DNA from: Lineus longissimus
Taxonomy: Eukaryota > Nemertea > Pilidiophora > Heteronemertea > Lineidae
DNA length: 64,000 bases
NCBI RefSeq assembly: GCF_910592395.1
Contig: NC_088313.1
Span: 2,501-66,500 of the forward strand
Reading direction: 5' to 3'
A model generated the notes under the pieces. The model worked only from the letters and a program-made list of their open reading frames with translations. It had not been told where the DNA came from and searched no databases. The position numbers were made by a program, and so were the translations under genes. Shown here in pieces: positions 50,415 through 61,425 of the stretch (position 1 is the first letter of the stretch; every line of letters starts with the position of its first letter).

Positions 50415-52700
50415 CTGAACAGAATAGCAAATTCAGTTTCAAATTGTGAGGAATATATCTATGACAAAAGAAAGAAGTTAACGATCCCACCTGGAAACAG
50501 TTTCAAACCTAATGAAGGAGCACCAATGAAACCGAAAACATTTATCTTGCTTGTATTGATGCTGAAATGTCGCTCCGTCCGTCAGTCAATATGTTGACAT
50601 GAGTGCACACACCTATCACTAGTATCAGTCCAGTGCTACCTTCTATCACGCCTAAAACTCAACAAGTTGTTCTAATCTGAAAACTCTCAACTCACACTAA
50701 AAACATTGCAGCCTAGCCTCATCCCCAGGAAGCATACTCTCTCAAAGTCAAATGCCCTAGAGTTAAGGTTGTTTGTTAGTTATGATAATGTTTTATACTG
50801 TGTGCTGAGCTGTATATTTTTTGTTCTAGCTGCTCCAAGGGCTGTGACCTTGAAAAGTAGGTCAAGTCAAAACCCAAGCAGTAGTCTGTTTCCCTTTTCA
50901 AAGGCTGCAATCCAGCCACCAGAGGAGAAAAAGCACTGAGAAGTTTTCCCGATTTTGAACATGTGATGACTCAGACTAGACTAGCAATTAGCAGACCTGA
51001 TCACCTGATCAAAGGCTTCAAGGTTCATTTGGACTGCCGCATAAAGTAAGTAAAGCTCAATTATAGGCAAGAGCCAGGTAGGTCAGATAAATTTACATGA
51101 AGTAGCTGCCAGGGGTCTCTTCTTTCTCACAGTACATCACAACTATTCAAGCTTGGAATAGAAATACATGATTTGCTGAATCAAAGATGACCCAGCTCCC
51201 CAAGTGTGCATACTAGTCACCAGAAGACCACTAATATGACCCCGAAGCCACTGACTACAGGTGCGCTTCAAAAGTCAAATTTGATCAACATTTCCTCAGT
51301 GAGTCAAATGACTCGTCCAATGACTTACGTCTCATAATAGACAAAATTCTTTTCCAACTAGATTAGTCCCCACACAACACAAACAATAGCACTACCTGAC
51401 GAACAAGCTCACCCCAGGGTACAATTTTCCTTTGACTTGAGAGTACATTTTTGAGGACTGAGGTTCGGCAGCCATCAATAAACCGCTATTGTATAGAAAG
51501 CCACCCGGTTATAGATACCACCTGAGTTTGTGCTCATTTGTTGGATTCACAGGGTGGCCTCACTTTAACCCTTCCAGGGCCAATTGTTTGTTGTGGCACA
51601 AAGGCCAATGCCACATGGCAAGGTATATGTCTCCAATACAAATCATACTTCATGCCATATGGCACAATGGCACAAAAAGGCACAATAGAGCCATTGTGCT
51701 GTGGGCCACTTTATTGACTAATTGAGGAACTCGATCAGAGCAAAGATTCAACTTCTAAAGATCAAGGCTCAGAATGGTTAAAATCAGAGTTATTGCCCAG
51801 ATGTCATTACCAGCCAGCCATGCCTGTGACACCAAACCATTACACCCCCACTCCCCTGAATAGACTCTTCTAATGCATTTTACTAGAAAAGTCTATACAG
51901 AGAAATGGAGGTGAAAGGATTAAACCCTCAGAAAGTTAACCAATACACCCCCTTTTTCCCAAATGGACTCTTCCAATGCATTACCCGGAGGAGTCGAAAC
52001 AGAGAAATGGGGGTGAAAAGCTCTGTGTAAACTTTCCTTGGACAATCTTCAATGAACCAGTCTAAATGTCTCGACTTCTTATATCAGTCAATCGCCAATG
52101 AAACAGGTTTCTTCCGCAATAATGAGGTAGTTGGGGGGGGGGGGGGTACAGCCACGGGTGTAACTTATTAGAGCTCATGTGATACCAGAGAAACAACGAA
52201 TGAGGTGAACCAACCACAGTCTAGTGTGATCGAATGCATTGGTCTCGTTTCATATCATCAACAGTTGATGTTGTTGACATGATGTTCGCACAGGCTTTAA
52301 CAGATACACACCTTACAGTCAAACACTGTACCACACACAGGGCTTTTTCAAGGTCTCTTGCCCCATTAAGAAACAAAATTGATAATGAACAATACCGACT
52401 AAATATACTTGTGAAAAAATTGTAAGACACAAAAGAACAAACATTATCAAGATGTAATATTTTATTATTCATCAGTTACATTCTAGTGAAGTACAGGAGG
52501 TATGGCCTGACAGAACAAGCCACCTTGGTCACACTCACTCTATACATATCATGTACAATAGCATCACCGTGGAAACGCAAAAGCATTTTTATGCAAATGA
52601 ACAATCGCCTTGGTTACGCATACACAAATTGCTCTTCAAATCAGATACCAATAAAGCATTAATAACGGTCCAGAATGAAAAATCATCACTCACCTTAATT
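50415..52700. other. No exon recognised; possible 5' intron of the Met/Gly-rich gene
   Basis: Mostly unique DNA. A direct duplication of about 80 bp (ACTCTTCTAATGCATT and ACTCTTCCAATGCATT, both followed by CAGAGAAATGG) lies at 51845-52017. A G-run is at 52132-52147. An upstream exon ending in phase 1 would be expected to the right of 50414, but I cannot identify it. Confidence 0.45.
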
Positions 52701-52704
52701 AGTT

Positions 52705-52810
52705 GAGTGCAGGCTCCCTGTCTGCCCCTTGTGTAGACCACGAACCCATGACAGCACTGGCAAGGCGATTAGACCACGGGCCCTTGACCACTGGCTCAGG
52801 TTGGTGGCCG
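52705..52810 (-). repeat. tRNA-derived SINE head
   Basis: On the minus strand, an A-box TGGTCTAATCGCC is followed about 28 bp later by a B-box GGGTTCGTGGTC, the arrangement of an internal Pol III promoter. Downstream comes a non-tRNA body (CTACACAAGGGGCAGACAGG). The arms do not form a full cloverleaf, so a SINE is more likely than a tRNA gene. Confidence 0.5.
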
Positions 52811-53025
52811 CATCGGATTGTTTGGAAGCTTGGGGAGAATATAACACAATCCTTAGATATGGGATCATATTACGATCTAATACAAGAAACAGAAGGGACT
52901 GTGGGAGAGAGAGGGCACTCCAGTGTGGATGTCATGCAGAGAGAAAAAAGGCTGAAGCTTCATAGGAGACTGGTTGAGGCATTGAGGGGAGATGGAGAGT
53001 GGGAGGGTGCATGGCTTGACCTGAC

Positions 53026-53300
53026 TATAGGATCAGGCAGTCTTAGTCTGGACCAGATGGCAATATTAGGCAGTCTTAGTCTGGACCAGATGGCAGGATT
53101 AGGCAGTCTTAGTCTGGACCAGATGGCAGGATTAGGCAGTCTTAGTCTGGACCAGATGGCAGAATCAGGCAGTCTTGGTCTGGACCAGATGGCAGGATCA
53201 GGAAATTTCAGTCTGGACCAGACGGCAGGATCAGGCATTCTTAGTCTTGAGCAGACAGCAGGATCAGGTATTCATAGTGTGGAGCAGACGGCAGGATAAG
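53026..53300. repeat. 33-bp minisatellite
   Basis: About eight copies (GGCAGTCTTAGTCTGGACC, AGATGGCAGGAT). Its multiple-of-three period extends a 198-codon ORF (52703-53299) that begins inside the SINE-like sequence; I reject that ORF as a gene. Confidence 0.95.
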
Positions 53301-54900
53301 GCATTACCCAGTCTCACCATTACTGAGGAGACTAGGCTCAAGCAATTGTCAACATCAATAAGAGACTCCGACTGGTGACATTGTTGCCACAACACGACAT
53401 ATGGTCAAGAATTTAGGCTTTTATTCTGTCCCTGCCAAAACTGACCACCATTGATTCCCACCTTCAGAATCTTTGGAATGAAAGTTGGCAACATTTTGCC
53501 ACCTAAGCCATATCTAGCAGAACAATCAACTAATAACTGGAAGGTAGGAATTTCAGAAAACTGTCGGCTACAAGACTCATTTCATCGGTTCTTACGTCAC
53601 CTATGGTGGTCTGCACAGGCACAGATGAGATCTTTGAGATCTACTGGAGCCAATAATTATGCATTTGCAAATTTATGTTTGTCACAAAAAAATGTTCAGT
53701 TCTTAAAGGGTTAAAATGTTTAGCAGTGTGAGAGTGAGTGAAATCAATACATTCCGATGCTTGCCACACATTATACAAGGATTTTGAAAGAGGCAATACA
53801 TTGAGTGTCCAATCGTTTCAGCAAGCTTTTGAACAGACATTAACTTTTCAACATAATAGCGTGAATCAGACACGTTTTTTTCACCCCAGGCAGCTGCAGC
53901 AAAACTCTCACCTCGATTCTAGAGAAGTGTTTCCATGGAAACGGGAGGCACATTCAATACACCATGGACTAAGGAACTGCGCTGAAAGCACTTTTTTTCT
54001 GATTCTAAAGGCTGGTGCTGAATAACTGATAAGCTGAGCTGCGTAATTGAATGGAGGCGACCTCCACTAGCATGATAGCATGGCTAGTTAGCAGCGTTGC
54101 GCTTTCACCAAGCCGTTTGAGCGGCGAGGTGGCTGAGATGGCTATTTGGAATGTGGTGATTATTTGATTATAACGATTAAAAACAAGACAAGCTCATTGC
54201 CAATTTTAATATCACTTTATGCTGTGCATTGAAAGATCCCTATCATTCTTGTCCATAAAACACTAATTCTGTCAAACGATTTTATTATGACCTCTTACTT
54301 AACACTTATTCAGAATGAAGAAAGATTATCTGTCATTTTCATATCAAAACCAAAGACATCACTTCTCCACCCTGTGCCCTTCACAAACAAACATTTGGTG
54401 ATTTGTCTTAACTCTAGAAAATTGGTGTTGCTAAACACTCAATGAACCAGATACAAGGCAAGCAACACTGGTTAAACATGCCTTAACAATAACATGGAGA
54501 GTAATTCATGAGATCTTGGCTTCCATCCTCAACTAGGCTGTAAGACCCAGGACGACTGGAGCTTTTTAACCACTGGAAGGTCATGAATGCCTCTAACTGA
54601 ACAAAAACAGGCAGTTTTCTGAGTCTCGCATTTCAGAGGCAGACACCAGGATACTGCGCAAAGCAGGAAGGAAAACAGAAAAAGCACAAAAATCGTGATA
54701 CTCTTCCACATTTATCTGTACCAGCTGGGTGTCAGGGACACTGAGTGACTTCTTGATATGATAAGTACTTGATTTGGCAAGTGCCTCATCCAGTGGTTGC
54801 ACAGGATACACTGGGTATTCATTCTCCCAGTAGAAGTGAAGTATCACAGGCACTGGGAGGGTCCTTGAAATACATACTACACTGGGAGACATTCTCAACC
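53301..54900. other. Unique DNA without a recognised gene
   Basis: Short ORFs only. A 60-codon minus-strand ORF at 54711 starts with a hydrophobic stretch, but it has no family likeness. Confidence 0.45.
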
Positions 54901-56340
54901 AGTGTTTTTTGCGACAGTGCAAGGCAAAAGGCCAGGTAATGACTGGGGATTCCTAGAACACTACACTGTCACTGGGAGCAAGTCTCTACCAATGGTTTTG
55001 GAGATAGTTCAAGGCATTAGGCCAGATAATGACTGGGGATTCCTAGAACACTACACTGGGAGCCAGTCTCTACCAATGGTTTTGGAGATAGTTCAAGGCA
55101 ATAGGCCAGATAATGACTGGGGATTCCTAGAACACTACACTAGGAGCCAGTCTCTACCAGTGGTTTAGAATAGTTCAAGGCATTAGGCCAGATAATGACT
55201 GGGGATTCCTAGAACACTACATTGGGAGCCAGTCTCTACCAATGGTTTAGAATAGTTCAAGGCAATAGGCCAGATAATGACTGGGGATTCCTAGAACACT
55301 ACACTGTCACTGGGAGCAAGTCTCTACCAGTGGTTTAGAATAGTTCAAGGCATTAGGCCAGATAATGACTGGGGATTCCTAGAACACTACACTGTCACTG
55401 GGAGCAAGTCTCTACCAGTGGTTTAGAATAGTTCAAGGCATTAGGCCAGATAATGACTGGGGATTCCTAGAACACTACACTGAAAGCCAGTCTCTACCAG
55501 TGGTTTAGAATAGTTCAAGGCAATAGGCCAGATAATGACTGGGGATTCCTAGAACACTACACTGGGAGCCAGTCTCTACCAGTGGTTTAGAATAGTTCAA
55601 GGCAATAGGCCAGATAATGACTGGGGATTCCTAGAACACTACACTGGGAGCCAGTCTCTACCAGTGGTTTAGAATAGTTCAAGGCAATAGGCCAGATAAT
55701 GACTGGGGATTCCTAGAACACTACACTGGGAGCCAGTCTCTACCAATGGTTTTGGAGATAGTTCAAGGCAATAGGCCAGATAATGACTGGGGATTCCTAG
55801 AACACTAGACTAGGAGCCAGTCTCTACCAGTGGTTTTGGAGATAGTTAAAGGCAATTGGCCAGGCAATGACAGGGGATTCATAAAACACCACACCGGGAT
55901 CCAGTCTTTACCAATGATTTGGGACAGTTCAATGTAGCCAGTCTCAACCAGTGGCTTTTAGAATAAGTTAAGGCAGTAGGCCAGGCAATATTAGGGGATT
56001 CCCAAAAAACTACATTGGGAGCCAGTCTGAGTGTCTCTACCAGTGGTTTTGGAGATAGTTCAAGGCAATACCCCAGGCAATGACTGGGGATTCCTAGAAC
56101 ACCAGACTGGGAGCCAGTCTCTACCAGTGGTTTGGGATAGTTCAAGAATGACATGGGATTCCTAAAACACTACACTCGGAGCCAGTCTCTACCAGTGGTT
56201 TGGACTAGTTCAAGCCTATAGGCCATGCAATGATATGGGATTCCTAAACCACTACAATCGGAGCCAGTCTCTACCAGTGGTTTTTGGGATAGTTCAAGGC
56301 AATAGGCACGGCAATGCCAGGGGTTTTCTGAAATACTACA
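54901..56340. repeat. ~82-bp minisatellite, grading into the next array
   Basis: About 17 copies (GGCCAGATAATGACTGGGG, ATTCCTAGAACACTACACTG, GAGCCAGTCTCTACCAGTGG). Copies become more divergent towards the right end. Confidence 0.95.
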
Positions 56341-58010
56341 CTGGGAGCCACTATTGAGCAATAAAATCACTGGGAGTCGACCTCTACCAGTGGATAGGAT
56401 GAGTATCAAGGCCACCAGGGATTCCTAATAAACACCACTGGGAGTCTACTTTTAACAAATGGATTGATGGAGTATCAAGGCCACTGGGAGATTCCTGATA
56501 TAAATCACTGGGGGACAACCTCTACCAGTGGCTTGGGGGAGATGCAAGGCCACTGGGAGATTCCTTATATAAATTATTGGGAGAAAACCTCTACCAGTGG
56601 ATTAGGGGAGTATCAAGGCCACTGAGAGATTCCTAATATACATCACTGGGATTCAACCTCTACCAGTGGATTGGAGAGCGTATCAAGGCAACTGGGAGAT
56701 TCCTAATATACACCACTGGGATTTGATTTCTACTGGAGGATTGGAGGGTGTATCAAGGCCACTGGGAGATTCCTAATATACAGCAATGGGATTCAACCTC
56801 TACCAGTGAATTGGGGGAGTATCAAGGTCAATGGGAGACTCTAATAAACATCACTGGAAGTCAACCTCTACAAGTGGATTGACGGCGTTTCAAGGCCACT
56901 GGGAGATTCCTAATATACACCACTGGGAGTCAACTTCTACTAGTGGATTGACGCTTATCAAGGCCACTGGGAGATTCCTTGTATAAAACACTGGGAGACA
57001 ACCTACCAGTGGATTAGGGAATACAAGGCCACTGGGAGATTCCTTACATAAATCACTGGCAGACAACCTCTACCACTAGTACCAGTGGATTGACGGGGTA
57101 TCAAGGCCACTGGGAGATTCCTAATATACATCACTGGGAGTCCACCTCTACAAGTGGATTGATGGAGTATCCAGGCCACTGGGAGATTCCTAATACACAT
57201 CACTGGGAGTCAACCTCTACCGGTGGATTGACAGAGTATCAAGGCCACTGGGAGATTCCTGATATACATCACTGGGAATCGACCTCTTCCAGTGGATTGA
57301 CTGAGTATCAAGGTCACTGGGAGATTCCTAACAAACATCACTGGGGGTCAACCTCTACCAATGGATTAGGGGTGTATCAAGGTCACTGGGAGATTCCTAA
57401 CATACATCACTGGGAGTCCACCTCTACGAGTGGATTGTTGGAGTGTCAAGGCCACTGGGAGATTCCTAATTTACATTACTAGGAGTCAACCTCTACCAGT
57501 GGATTGATGGAGTATCAAGGTCACTGGGAGATTCCTAATATACATCACTGGGAGTCCACCTCTACGAGTGGATTGTTGGAGTGTCAAGGCCACTGGGAGA
57601 TTCCTAATTTACATTACTAGGAGTCAACCTCTACCAGTGGATTGATGAAGTAACAAGGTCACTGGGAGATTCCTAACATACATCCCTGGGAGTCAACCTC
57701 TACCAGTGAATTGACGGAGTATCAAGGCCACTGGGAGATTCCTTATATACACCACTGGAGGTCAACCTCTACCAGTGGATTGATGGAGTATCAAGGTCAC
57801 TGGGAGATTCCTTATATACACCACTGGGAGTCAACCTCTACCAGTGGATTGACGGAGTATCAAGGTCACTGGGAGATTCCTAACATACATCCCTGGGAGT
57901 CAACCTCTACCAGTGGATTGACGGAGTATCAAGGTCACTGGGAGATTCCTAACATACATCCCTGGGAGTCAACCTCTACCAGTGAATTGACGGAGTATCA
58001 AGGTCACAAT
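56341..58010. repeat. 69-bp minisatellite related to the 82-bp array
   Basis: About 24 copies (CAAGGCCACTGGGAGATTCC, TAATATACATCACTGGGAG, CAACCTCTACCAGTGGATTG). It keeps the words GATTCCTA, ACTGGGAG and CTCTACCAGTGG of the neighbouring 82-bp family in the same order, so both come from one ancestor. The 69-bp period gives a 23-residue open frame that is not a gene. Confidence 0.95.
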
Positions 58011-58410
58011 ATTTTTTTCTGAAACACCCCTCTAGAGCGTTCTTTTTGTCCCAGTGGTCTTTGGGTAGAACAAAGACCACAGGAGAATTGCTATACTTTC
58101 AAAATCATAAATCATGTTATGTTCTACTTCTCATCACTAATGTCAACATTTAGAAAGGCATTTGAGATTAAAAACTGGTGCTCACAGTTATTTCTGCCTC
58201 ACCAAGAGCGCACACACAGTTGGAGTTATACTTTAAAAAGTCAAACAAATTTGGCCACCAATCTAGCGGTCTTTGGAAAACAAAAATCTCTAGATTGTAA
58301 TCAGTTCCTGAAGTATTGGGGACATAGAAAGAGCCTCAACCAGTGAATCGGACAAGCACAGCCACTCCTGGGAATGCAATAGCAAACACATGCAGTCCAA
58401 GCAGGTTAAA
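58011..58410. other. Unique spacer
   Basis: No gene seen. Confidence 0.4.
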
Positions 58411-58725
58411 GAATTATGTCTCTGCCAAAACAGGCACATATCATGACAACAGGTCAGGAACCACTCTCCAAACAGGTCCAAGAATGGCCTCTCTTCCAAC
58501 ACAGATACATATCATGACAACAGGTCAGGAACCACTCTCCAAACAGGTCCAAGAATGGCCTCTCTTCCAACACAGACACATATCATGACAACAGGTCAGG
58601 AACCACTCTCCAAACAGGTCCAAGAATGGCCTCTCTTCCAACACAGACACATATCATGACAACAGGTCAGGAACCACTCTCCAAACAGGTCCAAGAATGG
58701 CCCCTCTGCCAACACAGATTTTCAT
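58411..58725. repeat. 71-bp minisatellite
   Basis: Four and a half copies (CAGGTCCAAGAATGGCC, ATATCATGACAACAGGTCAG). Confidence 0.95.
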
Positions 58726-59150
58726 AATGCCATAAGGTCCCGGATGTCTCACAAGCATGGGACAATATCAGAATCAACAGAACAATAACCGATTGAACAG
58801 TCACCACAAAACCTACAGAACACCTGGACATAAGTCCCGATCTTGCAACCCTGAGCGATGCGTTCAGGCCATCTGAAACCTACAGTGACCAGGACAAATA
58901 GACAAGATAGACGACAACTGAGAAGTAAACACCTCTGGACATGCCTTGAAAAAGCCCACAGTTTCCACAGCCTCCCCGCTGATGGAGGCTCAGTCTCAAC
59001 ATTTCTTAGATGCCTCCCCATGGATCAAAGTTTCAGCCTCCCCATGCGTAGATATGGAAAGTTGCTCAGGCCATCGACAGATAGAAATAACAGGATATGG
59101 GAGGTGCTGAGCAGCAAGATTTGGATGATCTCAGCGGATCTGCCTTGCCA
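58726..59150. other. Unique spacer
   Basis: No gene. Several diverged ATGCCTCCCC/CAGCCTCCCC words look like remains of an older repeat. Confidence 0.4.
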
Positions 59151-59520
59151 GCCTGCCACACTCACCACAATAATCCTAGGGTTGCCCCTAGCAATCATAT
59201 CCTTGCCATTATCAGCCATTACCCACACAGTGTAACCCTAGGGTTGCCCCAAGCAATCGTATCCTTGCCATTATCAGCCATTACCCACACGGTGTAACCC
59301 TAGGGTTGCCCCTAGCAATCATATCCTTGCCATTATCAGCCATTACCCACACGGTGTAACCCTAGGGTTGCCCCTAGCAATCATATCCTTGCCATTATCA
59401 GCCATTACCCACACGGTGTAACCCTACGGTTGCCCCTACATTGTATCAACCGTAACGCATGCCCATATCAACTGTAACCCTAGAGTTCCCCCTTATTAAC
59501 CATAACCTTAGGAAGGTTGC
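59150..59520. repeat. 62-bp minisatellite with CCCTAGGG core
   Basis: Four to five copies of 62 bp (TAACCCTAGGGTTGCCCC, ATATCCTTGCCATTATCAGC), decaying to the right into AACCCTAGAG and AACCGTAACG variants. The CCCTAGGG palindrome next to TTGCCC recalls the 15-bp satellite at the chromosome end. Confidence 0.93.
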
Positions 59521-60440
59521 CCCTATCAACCACAACCTACTTCAATTTGAAAGAAATTCCGGGAGGAAAACCTCAACCTACCTTTTGTTTCATCTCGACC
59601 AACCACCCAGGCACAATATTCATGCAGACATGATGTAGGCATGTCATATTGTCCATCTGGGTTTGGGAGAACGGCTAATATGGGTTTGATACTGGTGACA
59701 TGTCAGGGTTAGATACGATGTACTTCATCAAGGAGAGATTCATTGCCAACGGTAACACTTGAAGAGTCACTAACTTGGTTGTTGAAGTTTTTAAAAGTTT
59801 GCAACAATTATTATGACAATGAAGGTACGATGTGAGATTTTCTTTGAAAGTTTGTAATGACGACTTCAACCCCGTAAGAAGTAGGTCATCTAACCCTGCC
59901 TGCCATTGCTGTCGGGTACAGGTTATAGTCCAACCCTTCAACACTAAATCACCACACATTTTTCGATTTGCAACACATCCACAAACCACCGTAAGATACA
60001 CTAAGGAACTCAGCGCGTCCCAAGCCAATGGATGTGTGATTTAGAGAGAAGGGCCAGACTTACTAAGGGGCTTGAATCCATATCAAAGCACCCAGCATCC
60101 TCAGTAGGTTTTCCTGAAAGAGATCAACACCGAACTAATGCTAACACTCATAACATATTGAAGAAACTAAAAGAAGCGACGAAGACAAACTAAAACAAAC
60201 AGAAATGAATTAAATAATGTACTGGTAATTATATGTTACAAAGACCTGCAATCAGGGTTCGGGTAAAGATTCTGCAAAGAGCCACTTCATCTTATCTACA
60301 AACAAGTTTCTTTAAACCACGAACTATAAAACCAGCCTAAGGAAAATTCATCACAGGCAATCCCTCCAAGCAAAAAATGTTTCAACCAGGCATCATAAAA
60401 CGTCTCCTCAAGTCAAGGAGAACAATGCATCCAGACATCT
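59521..60440. other. Unique DNA
   Basis: No gene is recognised. ORFs on both strands are short and without domains. Confidence 0.4.
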
Positions 60441-61425
60441 TTAAGTTTGAAAAGGACCTTCTCCTGCCTGGACACCTTTGAACTGGACCTCCCCTTGCCT
60501 AGACATCTTGGAACTAGACCTTCCCTTGCCTGGACACCTTTGAACTGGACCTTCTCCTGCCTCGACACCTTTGAACTGGACCTCCCCTTGCCTAGACATC
60601 TTGGAACTGGACCTTCCCTTGCCTGGTCATCTTGGAACTGGACCTTCCCTTGCCTGGACACCTTTGAACTGGACCTCCCCTTGCCTAGACATCTTGGAAC
60701 TAGACCTTCCCTTGCCTGGACACCTTTGAACTTGACCTTCTCCTGCCTGAACACCTTTGAACTGGACCTCCCCTTGCCTAGACATCTTGGAACTAGACCT
60801 TCCCTTGCCTGGACACCTTTGAACTTGACCTTCTCCTGCCTGGACACCTTTGAACTGGACCTTCCCCTGCCTGGTCATCTTGGAACTGGACCTTCCCTTG
60901 CCTGGACACCTTTGAACTGGACCTCCCCTTGCCTAGTCATCTTGGAACTGGACCTTCCCCTGCCTGGTCATCTTGGAACTGGACCTTCCCTTGCCTGGAC
61001 ACCTTTGAACTGGACCTCCCCTTGCCTAGTCATCTTGGAACTTGACCTTCCCCTGCCTGGTCATCTTGGAACTGGACTTTCCCTTGCCTGGACACCTTTG
61101 AACTGGACCTTCTCCTGCCTCGACACCTTTGAACAGGACCTTCTCCTGCCTCGACACCTTTGAACTGGACCTCCCCTTGCCTAGTCATCTTGGAACTGGA
61201 CCTCCCCTTGCCTGGTCATCTTGGAACTGGACCTTCCCTTGCCTGGACACCTTTGAACTTGACCTTCTCCTGCCTGGACACCTTTGAACTGGACCTCCCC
61301 TTGCCTAGTCATCTTGGAACTGGACCTCCCCTTGCCTAGACATATTGGAACTAGACCTTCCCTTGCCTGGACACCTCCAAATTGGCCTTCTCTTGCCTGG
61401 ACACCTTTGAACTGGACCTTCCGTC
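60441..61425. repeat. 31-bp minisatellite open in several frames
   Basis: About 31 copies of 31 bp in two alternating subtypes (TTGCCTGGACACCTTTGAAC and TTGCCTAGACATCTTGGAAC, each followed by TGGACCTTCCC-like sequence). Since 31 is not a multiple of three, a reading frame passes through all three phases every 93 bp. An uninterrupted 238-codon ORF (60447-61163) therefore means the unit has no stop in any forward frame. Confidence 0.96.

Noticed and set aside
52703-53299. 198-codon ORF
   Set aside because: Begins in a SINE-like sequence and runs into a 33-bp minisatellite; no domain.
54125-54165. A-box-like TGGCTGAGATGG
   Set aside because: No B-box follows at the right distance and no cloverleaf can be formed.
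54529-54711. 60-codon ORF with hydrophobic N-terminus
   Set aside because: Looks like a signal peptide by composition only; no cleavage context, no homolog recognised, AT-rich intergenic DNA.
57090-58022. 130- and 103-codon ORFs with Trp/His repeats
   Set aside because: A by-product of the 69-bp period; no conserved part outside the repeat.
60447-61163. 238-codon Leu/Pro-rich ORF
   Set aside because: Entirely within the 31-bp minisatellite, with the repeat read in rotating frames.
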